From positions 62,001-126,000 of the forward strand of contig CALUXC010000001.1 in the NCBI GenBank assembly GCA_944324635.1: a stretch of 64,000 nt of DNA, given 5' to 3'. Origin of the DNA: Candidatus Avelusimicrobium intestinipullorum. Its GTDB lineage: Bacteria; Elusimicrobiota; Elusimicrobia; Elusimicrobiales; Elusimicrobiaceae. Shown piece after piece: positions 8,251-16,913 of the stretch (its first letter is position 1; the number at the start of each line of letters is the position of its first letter). The notes below the pieces were generated by a model. The model was not told the DNA's origin, searched no databases, and saw nothing but the letters and a program-made list of their open reading frames with translations. Made by a program: the position numbers and the translations under genes.

Positions 8251-8751
8251 ATGGAAAAACTTTCCGTTTCTCAGTTAATTCGGGCCAATAAAACCCTAAA
8301 CCGTTCCCGCACTTCTTCGGAACTGTTGGTGCGGGCTTCTGCCCTTTTGTATAACAAGGCGGAAAAAATTACAAACGGTTTTTTTCTTTCTCACGGCATT
8401 ACGGCGGCGCAATACAACGTGCTGGCTTTGCTGGAAGAGGAGGACAGCCGTATCAACCAGCTGACAATCAGCAAGCGCATGCTGGTTTCACCCGGCAACA
8501 TTACGCGCATTCTGGACAAGCTGATTTCCGCCGGGCTGATTGAACGGGAAGAAGACCCGCAGGACCGCCGCCATAAACGCGTGTTAATTACGGCAAAAGG
8601 GCGTGCCCTGCATCAAAAAATCAAACCCATTTATCATGCATTTATACGCCGTTTGACGGGAGGCCTTCCGGAAGAAGTTCGCCGTCAGGTGGCTTACGCC
8701 ATGGTGGAGTGGGCACATCAATTGGACGGTTTCTCGTATGAAAACCTGTAA
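8251..8751 (+). CDS. MarR-family transcriptional regulator
   Basis: 166 residues, typical of MarR dimers. The winged helix-turn-helix is visible from about residue 50 to 120: GITAAQYNVLALLEEE, ISKRMLVSPGNITRILDKL (recognition helix) and the wing DPQDRRHKRVLIT. It is the first gene of an export operon and overlaps the TolC-family gene by 14 bp. By family knowledge it probably represses this operon until a small ligand binds. The palindrome over its own promoter supports autoregulation. Confidence 0.92.
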   Translation: MEKLSVSQLIRANKTLNRSRTSSELLVRASALLYNKAEKITNGFFLSHGITAAQYNVLALLEEEDSRINQLTISKRMLVSPGNITRILDKLISAGLIEREEDPQDRRHKRVLITAKGRALHQKIKPIYHAFIRRLTGGLPEEVRRQVAYAMVEWAHQLDGFSYENL

Positions 8752-10093
8752 ATGGACGATACTGTTTTGCTTGTTGTTGGCCGGGCCGTTGGCCGCCAAG
8801 GACTATTCTTTTGAGCAGGCCTATAACCGCGCCTTGCTTTCTAGCGAAAAGCTGGCTTCTGCTCGGCAGGAAGCGGAAATGTACCGCGCCCAGCGCAACA
8901 GCGCACGCGGGCTGTATTTGCCGCAAATTGGCGTTAAGGGAAGCTACACTTCCATCAATGCGCCTATTTCTATAGACTTAAACGATATCCGCGCCGCCAT
9001 ACAGCCGCTTTATCCGCCAGGCGTTACGCTGCCGCCTTTTGTGCTGGACGTGCAGGACGATCATTTTTTCCAGGCGCAAGCTTATGCGGCCTGGCCGATT
9101 TATTCGGGGGGTAAAATTGCGGCCGCCAATGCGGCTGCGGGCGCCAATATGGACAGTGCACAGGCAAAAGTAAATATGCTAAGCGACAACTTGCTTGTGG
9201 AGCTGACCAATAAATATTTTGGCGCCTTGCTGGCGGATAAAATGGTGGAAGTGCGGGCGCAGTTTTTGCAAAATGCCCGCCAAAACGCCAAAGACGGGGC
9301 GGATATGTTCCGCGTGGGCACTATTGCGCGGGTGGAAAAAATGGCGGTAGATGTGGTGCTGGCGCAGGCGGAGCGGGATTATGCTTCCAGCCTAAATGAC
9401 GCGCAGATGGCCCAGTCGCTCCTGCAGAGCTTGCTTAGCGAGCAAGACGGTATTAAGCCCAGCTCCGCTTTGTTTGTGCTGCCGGCAGACAAGCTGCCCG
9501 CTTTGGAAGAACTGCAGCAAACCGCCCTTAAGAAAAACCCCGCCTTGGCCTTGCTGGACAGCAAAACGGCTCTTTCCCAAGCCAATGCCAAAGCCCAGCG
9601 TTCTGGTTTTTTGCCGTCGGTTTATTTGTTTGCCAACCGCGAACTCTATACCGATGACCTAACCGTGCTGGACCCGGATTATGCGTACGGCGTGGGGTTT
9701 TCGTGGAATTTATTTGAAGGCGGGCGTACTTATAACCAAACCAAAGCCGCTAATAAACAAACCGAAAGTATCTTGTCCCTAAAAGAACAGCAAACCAAGG
9801 ATATTTTAACGGGGCTGGAATACTATTACAAAAAAATGCAAAATGCCCAACAGAATTACCAAGCCTTGCAGAAGGAATTGGCCTTTACCGAAGAATTTTA
9901 CAAAACGCGCCGCTTGGGTTTCCGTGCGGGGACGAGCACCTCGCTGGAAGTAAATATGGCCATGACGCAATGGCTCAAAACCCAGTTGGACAGTCTAAAA
10001 GCGCAGTATGATTTTGTTACTTCGCTGGCGATGCTGCTTAATTTAAGCGGCCAAACGGATTTATTCGGGCAATATGCCCGGCAGGCAGTATAA
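8738..10093 (+). CDS. TolC-family outer-membrane efflux channel
   Basis: 451 residues with a signal peptide ending near LAAKD. The protein has the repeated long helical segments and paired strand regions of TolC-type trimeric channels: YSFEQAYNRALLSSEKL at the start, LPQIGVKGSYTS, WPIYSGGKIAAANAAAG (typical hairpin entry) and the second-half counterpart FSWNLFEGGRTYNQ. It would span outer membrane and periplasm and connect with the adaptor encoded next. The start overlaps marR by 14 bp, so translation is probably coupled. Confidence 0.92.
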   Translation: MKTCKWTILFCLLLAGPLAAKDYSFEQAYNRALLSSEKLASARQEAEMYRAQRNSARGLYLPQIGVKGSYTSINAPISIDLNDIRAAIQPLYPPGVTLPPFVLDVQDDHFFQAQAYAAWPIYSGGKIAAANAAAGANMDSAQAKVNMLSDNLLVELTNKYFGALLADKMVEVRAQFLQNARQNAKDGADMFRVGTIARVEKMAVDVVLAQAERDYASSLNDAQMAQSLLQSLLSEQDGIKPSSALFVLPADKLPALEELQQTALKKNPALALLDSKTALSQANAKAQRSGFLPSVYLFANRELYTDDLTVLDPDYAYGVGFSWNLFEGGRTYNQTKAANKQTESILSLKEQQTKDILTGLEYYYKKMQNAQQNYQALQKELAFTEEFYKTRRLGFRAGTSTSLEVNMAMTQWLKTQLDSLKAQYDFVTSLAMLLNLSGQTDLFGQYARQAV

Positions 10094-10102
10094 GGAGATT
10101 TT

Positions 10103-10870
10103 ATGGAAAACAAAAAATGGTTGTTGCCCGTTGGTGTGGGGGTGATTGTGGCGGCGTTGGCGATATGGGCGCTGTGGCCCAAAAGCATGTTTTTACAGGG
10201 CGAAGTAGTCATTCGCCAGCTCAACATTTCGCCGCGTATTGCTGGCCGTGTGGACCAGATTTTGGCCCGGGAAGGCGATACGGTAAAGAAGGGGGAAGTG
10301 GTGGCCACTTTGTACGCGCCCGATATGTTGGCTAAAGCCGCCCAGGCGCATGCTCCGCGGGAATTGGCGCAAAAAAGCTATGCCCGTATGCAGGAACTCT
10401 ATGAGGGGGGCGTGGTATCGGCCCAAAAGTTGGACGAAGCCCGCGCCGGGGCCCAGCGTGCGTTGGGAGCGGTGAATGAGGTGGAAAGTTTTGTAAACGA
10501 AATGAAACTGGTTTCGCCGGTGGACGGAGAAATTTCTTCCGTCGTGTTGGAACAGGGAGAATTGGCCGCCCCCGGTATCAGCGTGCTGACGGTATTGGAC
10601 ACTTCGGACGTATGGGTTTCGTTTAACGTGCGGGAAGATTTACTCTCGCATTTTGCCCTGCAGCAGCAAATCCAGCTCACGATCCCGGCCCTGGGCCAGG
10701 AAAAATATCCTTTCCGCGTTACGTATATTTCCAAACAGGGGGATTATGCCGTCTGGAGCGCCACCAAAACGCGCGGCGAGTTTGACTTAAAAACCTTTGA
10801 AGTTCGGGCCAAACCGGTAAACCCCATGCCCGCTTTGCGCCAGGGCATGACGGCTTTGATGCAAATTTAA
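10103..10870 (+). CDS. HlyD/EmrA-type periplasmic adaptor (membrane fusion protein)
   Basis: 255 residues. A single N-terminal membrane helix (residues ~6-24) is followed by the biotinyl-lipoyl half-motif ISPRIAGRVDQILAREGDTVKKGEVVATL, a short helical hairpin, the second lipoyl half MKLVSPVDGEISSVVLEQGE and a beta-barrel region. It would link the inner-membrane permeases with the TolC-type channel. A TAAGGAGATTTT ribosome site supports the start. It is relatively short for the family because the helical hairpin is short. Confidence 0.9.
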   Translation: MENKKWLLPVGVGVIVAALAIWALWPKSMFLQGEVVIRQLNISPRIAGRVDQILAREGDTVKKGEVVATLYAPDMLAKAAQAHAPRELAQKSYARMQELYEGGVVSAQKLDEARAGAQRALGAVNEVESFVNEMKLVSPVDGEISSVVLEQGELAAPGISVLTVLDTSDVWVSFNVREDLLSHFALQQQIQLTIPALGQEKYPFRVTYISKQGDYAVWSATKTRGEFDLKTFEVRAKPVNPMPALRQGMTALMQI

Positions 10871-10872
10871 TT

Positions 10873-12048
10873 ATGAAACAGATTTGGCAGCAGATAATCC
10901 GCCGTGAATGGGGCATTGTATTCAAACGCAAAAAAAGCTGTGGCTTTTTTATGTGCGTGTACCCGTTTGTTGTGATGGGGGTGTTGCTGGCCATTTTTTC
11001 CGCACAGGTGCTGGATAAAATTCCGCTTGGCGTGGTGGATAACAGCCAAGGCTATTATTCCCACGAATTGACCCGCGCCTTAAAGAGTAACCGCTTTTTG
11101 GACCCGCGGCCGTTCCCCACGGTGGCCGCCGCCAAAAAAGCCTTGGAGCAGGGCCGCATATACGGGGTGCTGGCGGTGGACGAAACCTACGATAAAGATT
11201 TGCTGAAACACACCGGCGCGCAATTAAACGCGTGGATTAATAACGAGTATCTGCTGGTGGGGGGAAATTTAACCAAAGGGATTTTGTCCGTTGTAGGATA
11301 TCTGCAAAGCAAATATCAGCGCTCAGCCCTGGCGGGGCTGGGGGTACCGCCTGCCATGCTGGAGTCTTTCGCCGCGCCGCTTCAAGTAAGCGAAAATATC
11401 CTTTATAACCCCGGCATGAATTATATTTATTTTTTGGGTTTGGGGCTGCTTCCTGCCGTATTGCAGCTGTTTGTGTGTATGAGTGTGTGTTACGCTTTGT
11501 TGTGGGACGTTAAAACCCGCCGTGTAAAGGGTTTGCGCTTTGGTTTTAGATATCATCCGTATATCGTGTCGGCCGGGAGAGTGGGGTTTTATGTGGGGGG
11601 ATATTTTGCCATTTTTGTGCTTTTGTTGGGCATGATTATTTTGTTTTTTAAGACGCCCGTGGAAGGCAGTTTGCTGCGTACGCTGTGCGGTGGAGCGGCG
11701 TTTATATATTTGACGGCTTGTACGGGACTGCTGATTGCAGGCTGTACAAACAATTTGCGTTTTTCGCTAAGCATTTGCGCCATTTATGCCGCACCGGCGT
11801 TTGCTTATTTTGGGGTATCGTTTCCGGTGCAGTCCATGCCGCTGTTGGCGCGGGTATGGGCGGAATTGATGTCCGGCACGCATCTAAACCGCATTTTCGT
11901 CAATGAGCTCTTGCGCGGCAGCAATGCCGGCGGCACGTGGCTGGAAATCGGGTTTATGCTGGCGGTGGGGACACTCTTTTTTATCTTGGGCACCAAGGGC
12001 TACGCCCGCTGGGTGAAACATGATAAGTATTTGGGGCCGCAATTATGA
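10873..12048 (+). CDS. ABC-2 type transporter permease (first of pair)
   Basis: 391 residues with the ABC-2 layout of PF12698. There is one N-terminal helix (residues ~25-43), a large periplasmic domain including IPLGVVDNSQGYYSHELTR and a YGVLAVDETYDKDL segment, then about five helices from residue ~180 to 380. It starts 2 bp after the adaptor gene and overlaps the next permease by 4 bp. Families of this type export drugs or lipids with an ATPase partner, but none is encoded here. Confidence 0.88.
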   Translation: MKQIWQQIIRREWGIVFKRKKSCGFFMCVYPFVVMGVLLAIFSAQVLDKIPLGVVDNSQGYYSHELTRALKSNRFLDPRPFPTVAAAKKALEQGRIYGVLAVDETYDKDLLKHTGAQLNAWINNEYLLVGGNLTKGILSVVGYLQSKYQRSALAGLGVPPAMLESFAAPLQVSENILYNPGMNYIYFLGLGLLPAVLQLFVCMSVCYALLWDVKTRRVKGLRFGFRYHPYIVSAGRVGFYVGGYFAIFVLLLGMIILFFKTPVEGSLLRTLCGGAAFIYLTACTGLLIAGCTNNLRFSLSICAIYAAPAFAYFGVSFPVQSMPLLARVWAELMSGTHLNRIFVNELLRGSNAGGTWLEIGFMLAVGTLFFILGTKGYARWVKHDKYLGPQL

Positions 12049-13175
12049 TTATTCCTTTTATCGTAAAAGAACTTAAAGAATTGCTTAAAGACGGCGGTTT
12101 TTTGTTGCTGGCTTTAGGCGGGCCGCTTTTTTATTCTTTCTTTTATCCGTTCCCGTATATGCATGACGTGGCCCGGCAAATTCCCGTAGCGGTGGTGGAT
12201 GAAGATAATTCCTACCTTTCCCGCCAGTTGGTGCGCATGATGCGCGCGGAAGAGGAAATAAAACCCGTTTCGTATTCGGCCTTATCGGAAGCGAAAAAAG
12301 CATTGGACCGGCGGGAAGTGTTTGCCATTGTGTCTTTGGACAAAGATTTTGAACGCAATATGCTTAAGTCCGTTCCGCAGCAAGTGCACATCTATACCGA
12401 TGCCAGTTACCCCGTCTATTACAAACAAACAACCACCGCCCTGCAGCGCGCCATTAAAACGGTTTCTGCCGGGGCGGAAATTAAAAAATTGCAGGCGTTA
12501 GGCGCCGGCCCCGCTGCTGTTATTTTGAGAAGCCCGGTGCAGTTAAATGTGGTGAATTTGTATAGCCCTACCGGGGCCTATCGCAACTATTTAGTGCCGG
12601 CAATTTTTGTGGCGGTGGCGCATCAGATTATGCTTATTGTTATCGGCTTGCGTGCGGGCACATTGTATGAACGGAAAAGGCGCTATTCTGCGCGTTTGAC
12701 CCCGTTTAGCGTGTGGCTGGGGAAAACGCTGTCATTTCTTTGTTTGATGGCGGGATACTTTGTGTATTTATTTGTGCTGATGTTCCGTTTGTACGGTTTT
12801 AGCGGCGGCGAACGGTTGGTATCATGGTTTTTGTTCTATATGCTGTTTTCCGTGGCTACGGTGGGGCTGGGGATTACGCTTTCCCGTTGGTTTAAGGAGC
12901 GGGAAACCCCTATTTTGTTTATTGTAGTCACTTCTATTCCGCTGGTGTTTATGTCTGGCATCATTTGGCCCGTTTGGAAGATGCCCCTGCTGGTGCAAGG
13001 TTTGCGCCTGTGCGTCCCGATGACCTACGGCATTACGGGGGCGGTGCGGTTGTTTGTGATGAACGGAACTTGGGCGGATATAGTGCCGTATGTCTGCGGA
13101 TGCGCGGTGCTGGCTGTGGTGTTTAGTTACACGGCATACCGAACCGTTAAAAAACGCTATCCCGTGCAGCTGTGA
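12045..13175 (+). CDS. ABC-2 type transporter permease (second of pair)
   Basis: 376 residues, paralogous to the preceding permease: an N-terminal helix, a periplasmic domain (IPVAVVDEDNSYLSRQL; FAIVSLDKDFERNML) and six C-terminal helices with the conserved ABC-2 end PMTYGITGAVRLFVMNG. The start overlaps the upstream gene in an ATGA arrangement, indicating translational coupling. The operon ends here, and no nucleotide-binding subunit lies within or beside it. Confidence 0.88.
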   Translation: MIIPFIVKELKELLKDGGFLLLALGGPLFYSFFYPFPYMHDVARQIPVAVVDEDNSYLSRQLVRMMRAEEEIKPVSYSALSEAKKALDRREVFAIVSLDKDFERNMLKSVPQQVHIYTDASYPVYYKQTTTALQRAIKTVSAGAEIKKLQALGAGPAAVILRSPVQLNVVNLYSPTGAYRNYLVPAIFVAVAHQIMLIVIGLRAGTLYERKRRYSARLTPFSVWLGKTLSFLCLMAGYFVYLFVLMFRLYGFSGGERLVSWFLFYMLFSVATVGLGITLSRWFKERETPILFIVVTSIPLVFMSGIIWPVWKMPLLVQGLRLCVPMTYGITGAVRLFVMNGTWADIVPYVCGCAVLAVVFSYTAYRTVKKRYPVQL

Positions 13176-13194
13176 TAGCCAACCAATCTAGCAA

Positions 13195-13275
13195 AACAAA
13201 AAAGCCGCTTCGTACGAAGCGGCTTCTAAATGGTGGACCGGACAGGACTTGAACCTGTGACCTCCTGCGTGTAAA
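13195..13275 (-). repeat. att-like direct repeat (left) with 3' tRNA-Val fragment
   Basis: Identical over 81 bp to 17410-17490. It contains the tRNA-Val 3' portion (13231-13275: CCA end, acceptor 3' strand, T-arm, 3' anticodon strand and anticodon) and the tRNA terminator, a perfect palindrome AAGCCGCTTCGTACGAAGCG with T6. Identity stops inside the anticodon loop. That is a known integration sublocation for tyrosine recombinases. Confidence 0.88.
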
Positions 13276-13302
13276 TAAAATAATAAAAAGAGGAAGCAGG
13301 TT

Positions 13303-14343
13303 TTATGACTCTATATTATTGGTTTTTTGCAAAAAAACTTTCAATTCTTCCACTAAGCGCTTGTGCCAGGCTTTTGGAGAGATGATTTGGATGTGCGGCA
13401 GCCAGGAGCGAACGGTAGGGGCAATTTCCATATAATCGTTGCTTTTACAGTGTAAAATTAAATTCCCTGACGATGTTTCTTTGATGGTTTGGTTTGGAAA
13501 ATAAATTTTTTTCTTAAAATAATCGGCCACTTGGGCATCTACCTGTAGCTTTATTTGTTTAGTTTTTCCCTCGTTAAACCACATATTTGTCGCTTGCTGA
13601 AGTTGTTTGTTGATGTTCCCCTTATACACAAAGGTTTCTTGGGTAAACTGAATCTTTTGTATCTTTTCTAAACGGAATTTTAATAGGTTCCTTTGCCCTA
13701 GTTGGTATCCTACCAAATACCAGAACCCGCTGAATAAACAAATTTTAAGCGGTTGGAAGTTAGTGTATTGAAGGGTCATTCTGGTAGAAGAATACGTGAT
13801 GTGAATTAGCTGTTTCTGAAGGATACTTTGTAATAAGGGTTCCAATTGAATGTTTTTATAATATAGCTGGGTTTGAGGCAACTTGATAAAAAGAGGATTC
13901 TCTTCCGGAAGTGCTGTAAACAGATGATCAAATTCTTTGACGTGAGATGAGAATGTATCATCAAAATGAGAAAGCAAGTTCTTAATCAGAGAAATAAACA
14001 TTTGTTCCCGCGGCGTAATGTTGATTTGTTTTAGGGCAAACCCATCTCTGAATTTGTAAAAGCCTCGTTTTACTGCTTTTTGTTTTTTATTTTTCCCCTT
14101 CTGCTTTTCTCTTTTATCAGCGTCTTGCTCTGGTTTCCCCAAATTTATAATAGGATAGTTAAATTCTTGCAGCAGTTTAATATCTCGCTGTGCGGTACGT
14201 TGATGAATGCCTGCTTTTTTGGCATATTGGCGCAAGTTCAAATACGGATGGGCTGATTCCAATGCACAAAGCAGGGAAAACAGCCGATGAATCCTCTTTT
14301 TTGTATCTTCTTTTTTAGAACGAGACATTTTTTTATGCGACAC
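13303..14343 (-). CDS. WYL-domain transcriptional regulator
   Basis: 346 residues. An N-terminal winged helix-turn-helix (residues ~20-75, RQYAKKAGIHQRTAQRDIKL) is followed by a basic linker and a WYL domain whose namesake motif GFWYLVGY lies near residue 205. WYL regulators sense ligands or nucleic acids and are frequent controllers of phage-defence loci. The start is GTG 14343, with ATG 14328 as an alternative; neither has a ribosome site. A palindrome covers the start region. The gene diverges from the DUF3825/DUF2779 cluster and is the likely regulator of this island. Confidence 0.85.
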   Translation of the reverse strand: MSHKKMSRSKKEDTKKRIHRLFSLLCALESAHPYLNLRQYAKKAGIHQRTAQRDIKLLQEFNYPIINLGKPEQDADKREKQKGKNKKQKAVKRGFYKFRDGFALKQINITPREQMFISLIKNLLSHFDDTFSSHVKEFDHLFTALPEENPLFIKLPQTQLYYKNIQLEPLLQSILQKQLIHITYSSTRMTLQYTNFQPLKICLFSGFWYLVGYQLGQRNLLKFRLEKIQKIQFTQETFVYKGNINKQLQQATNMWFNEGKTKQIKLQVDAQVADYFKKKIYFPNQTIKETSSGNLILHCKSNDYMEIAPTVRSWLPHIQIISPKAWHKRLVEELKVFLQKTNNIES

Positions 14344-14353
14344 AACATGTCGC
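14337..14353. promoter_or_regulatory. Candidate WYL-regulator operator
   Basis: GCGACA-CAACA-TGTCGC is a perfect 6-bp inverted repeat with a 5-bp spacer, overlapping the start of the WYL gene and 18 bp from the divergent promoter. The position suits autoregulation plus control of the divergent genes. Confidence 0.5.
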
Positions 14354-14370
14354 TATTTTTCATTTATATA

Positions 14371-14399
14371 TTGATTTTTGCCTGTGCCTAAATTATACT
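14371..14399 (+). promoter_or_regulatory. Promoter for the rightward island genes
   Basis: TTGATT (14371-14376), 17-bp spacer, TATACT (14394-14399). It points towards the small membrane protein and DUF3825 genes. The transcript would include an AGGAGG (about 14431) followed by possible 13- to 15-codon reading frames (TTG 14447; ATG 14453), perhaps a leader peptide. Confidence 0.7.
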
Positions 14400-14530
14400 A
14401 TAAATTGTAGCAACGCTAATACATCTTCAAATAGGAGGAAACAGAATATTGAAATGCTACCGTCAGAAAAAACTAGTGGACGGTTTATGAAAAAATAGGA
14501 AGTATTTAGTAAATACTTAGGAGAATTCAT

Positions 14531-14716
14531 ATGAACAACATCATCAAAATTAGTATTACATTGGGAAGCTTGAGCATAGCCATAGTATTCCCTCCCATGT
14601 GGATAGCAGTTGTAGGCATCATAGCCGTAGCAGTCGTTTTGCTTGCTTTAGGCTATATTGTCAAACAAGCAAAAACTCCGGTCTTGGCAAGCAATGAAAA
14701 AAGCTTAGCACGCTAG
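14531..14716 (+). CDS. Small membrane protein
   Basis: 61 residues. Two hydrophobic helices (about residues 5-22 and 24-46) are followed by a short polar tail. A TTAGGAGAATTCAT ribosome site precedes the ATG. It is the first sizeable gene behind the island promoter and 60 bp before the DUF3825 gene. No homologous family is recognised. Small two-helix proteins occur as accessories in defence and toxin-antitoxin loci, but a function cannot be inferred from sequence alone. Confidence 0.6.
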   Translation: MNNIIKISITLGSLSIAIVFPPMWIAVVGIIAVAVVLLALGYIVKQAKTPVLASNEKSLAR

Positions 14717-14776
14717 GACTAAGCCGGAACTTAAAAATAAAATTGTTGGAAAATTAGAATAATAAAGGATAAATAT

Positions 14777-15970
14777 ATGTTACATATTAAGCAAGTTCGT
14801 AAAGGTTTTATTACAAAATATCCTACCGACAAAAATCCCAGTTTAGGGTTTATGACTGTCGGAGAAAGAGAGAAATATCCATTCAAGGATTGTTATGCAT
14901 CATCTGATGTTAAGCAATTGCTGAAAGAACCTGCACGCTGGAAAACCACACCCGTCTATTTTGACGTGTTGGATGACACTCCCGGGCAGAGAAGAACCGC
15001 CCATTTACGCTTACATCTTAATACCAACGAATTGCTAAATTGGGCTCATTTCAAAGATGGCTATTATACTGCCTTGGAGCAGCTGAAAACCATGGCCTTG
15101 CCGGAAGAGTGGAGCTATTCTGACGAAACTCAAGCGGGAAGACCCTATCAAATTTTGGATAAATATCTTCAATATACATTTTTAAAATTAAAAGAAGAAG
15201 GCAGTATCTTGAGTGATACAGAGTGTGCTGTATTCAATACAGGGTTGGTAGATTATCGTTATCAGCCAATTTGTGCCTTTTTCAAAAAAAATCCCAAGTA
15301 TCCCAAGGTCACAACGCCATGGACGTTTGATTCCTTCTGTATAGTGGGGGAGGAAAAGGGGAAAGAAATAAGCACTCATTTCGCGGAAGCTCCCAAAAAG
15401 GCAAATTTCTTTTCTGATCCCAAGCAGCTTATCTACGAATATGATGACGAACATCAACCAAAAAAGCCGGATATGCCTTGGCGGCATATTTTGGTGGATA
15501 ATGTAAAACGCTTGCCCCCTGAGTTTGTCAAAAAATGTATTCGGTATATACAGTTGCCGGAGGAGACTTACGAAAAACTGATTGCTATGTCTGTAAAGGA
15601 GAGAGAGAGCTTTTATAAAACCCAAAAAGGTGGTAATCTGCTGGAAAAAGAAATGCGTACCAAAATAGATGCCGAAGTGAAAATGGCTCTGATACGTGTC
15701 GCCTGGAATTTTAAGACAGCAGTGCCAATGTGGTATCCTCAAAAGCATACCCTATCGTTTCTTCTTCCGCTGAGTTTGGCCTCTGATCAGCCTAATGTTG
15801 CTTTGGTGGTGGAGCGGCAGGAAAGTGGTAAGTACCAGGGGCAGACAATTTTACCGTTGCAATGGGCATACAGTAATGCGCGTTTAATTTGTCGTCCGGA
15901 TAGTGACTGGTTATCCTGTCATGCAATGAAATCTTGGGCAGCATATGAGGAAAACGAGATGGAGGAGTGA
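14777..15970 (+). CDS. DUF3825-domain protein
   Basis: 397 residues. The C-terminal two-thirds follow the DUF3825 pattern: a central VFNTGLVDYRYQPICAFF segment, WRHILVDNVKRLPPEF, an invariant-looking HTLSFLLPLSL near residue 325, LVVERQESGKYQGQTILPL, AYSNARLICRPDSDWL and the end. The domain's function is unknown. The first ~100 residues are less clear. AAAGGAT precedes the ATG. It lies between a small membrane protein and a DUF2779 remnant, under the rightward island promoter. Its A/T-rich codons fit a horizontally acquired gene. The family call is from memory of the motif pattern. Confidence 0.7.
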   Translation: MLHIKQVRKGFITKYPTDKNPSLGFMTVGEREKYPFKDCYASSDVKQLLKEPARWKTTPVYFDVLDDTPGQRRTAHLRLHLNTNELLNWAHFKDGYYTALEQLKTMALPEEWSYSDETQAGRPYQILDKYLQYTFLKLKEEGSILSDTECAVFNTGLVDYRYQPICAFFKKNPKYPKVTTPWTFDSFCIVGEEKGKEISTHFAEAPKKANFFSDPKQLIYEYDDEHQPKKPDMPWRHILVDNVKRLPPEFVKKCIRYIQLPEETYEKLIAMSVKERESFYKTQKGGNLLEKEMRTKIDAEVKMALIRVAWNFKTAVPMWYPQKHTLSFLLPLSLASDQPNVALVVERQESGKYQGQTILPLQWAYSNARLICRPDSDWLSCHAMKSWAAYEENEMEE

Positions 15971-15978
15971 TTGTTTTC

Positions 15979-16010
15979 TGTGGGAAGGTTGGGGGCCCGA
16001 CCTTCCCACA
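15979..16010 (+). terminator. Strong hairpin after the DUF3825 gene
   Basis: A perfect 11-bp stem TGTGGGAAGGT/ACCTTCCCACA with a loop containing GGGCCC lies 9 bp after the stop. No T-run follows, so it may be a transcript-stabilising hairpin or an inefficient terminator. Confidence 0.5.
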
Positions 16011-16027
16011 TGAGTATAAGGATGTGT

Positions 16028-16913
16028 ATGTTATCTAAATCCCAATATCTTAAATATAGACACTGCCCCAAACATTTGTGGCTTTATCGTCGAAAAAAGA
16101 AGTGCTCACGGGGTCTACAGCTTTTGTCCAACGGCATATAGACCGTGGATATGATATTGGTCTGTTAGCATAAAAACAATTCCCGGGTGGTGTTGCTGTA
16201 ACGGAGGGATAGGGAAACCCATTGGCAGCCGTAGCTCAAACACGTCATTTGATCTCTTGCGATGTCCCTGCTATTTTTTTGATGCTGCTTTTTATATGAC
16301 GATATTTTTGTATTGGTAGATATTTTGGAAAAAACGTCTACGGGGTGGAATATCGTAGAAGTAAAAAGTAGTGGAAAATACATCAAACCTCGACATATCC
16401 ATTCAGCGGTATGTGGTATGTAATAGCGGTGTAAATGTGGAATCTTGTAAATTAATGTATATTAACACGGACTATTTCCAAACTACGGACGAAACCAACT
16501 GGGAACAATTTTTTATACAAAACTGTTTGGACAATGCATTAGCTTCGACAAGTGACGGGAAATAACACATATCGGATATCAAAAAATATTGGCGGGTCCC
16601 GAGGCACAGGTTATTTTGGATAAAAACTTATGCGGTGGATGTGAATGCAGTACATATTGCTGGCGGAACATTCCGCAAGATTCTGTTTTGCGAATGTTTA
16701 AGGGCGCACAAGGGTATAAGCTTTTGGAAGAAGGGCATACTCGTGTACAGGATGTGCCTATTGAAAAAAATAAAAAATGAGAGGGTAAGACGTTGGTTAG
16801 ATGTGTACCGAACACAGTTACCGTATATTAACAAAGAAGCTGTAGCCAATTGGTTGAAAAAACTGGTGTATCCTCTTTACTTATTAAGGCTTTTTAGTCA
16901 AAACGTTAGATAA
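16028..16913 (+). pseudogene. Degraded DUF2779 (PD-(D/E)XK-type) nuclease gene, 3' part lost
   Basis: AAGGA precedes ATG 16028 and the opening LSKSQYLKYRHCPKHLWLYR is the DUF2779 N-terminal signature. The frame then breaks repeatedly, yet family landmarks survive in order: DRGYDIGLLA and FPGGV (about 16138-16190), GWNIVEVKSSGKYIKPRHI (about 16337-16400, the nuclease core EVKS), LCGGCECSTYC (about 16630-16665, cluster-type cysteines), a QGYKLLEEGHTRVQDVP segment (about 16705-16765) and LKKLVYPLYLL (about 16856-16885). The text stops where the family's second, exonuclease-like domain (YPLYFLDFET) should begin. The gene is therefore inactivated by frameshifts and truncated. Confidence 0.78.

Noticed and set aside
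15188..15748. 186-codon antisense frame inside the DUF3825 gene
   Set aside because: It is a Phe/His-rich shadow of the coding strand with no start signals.
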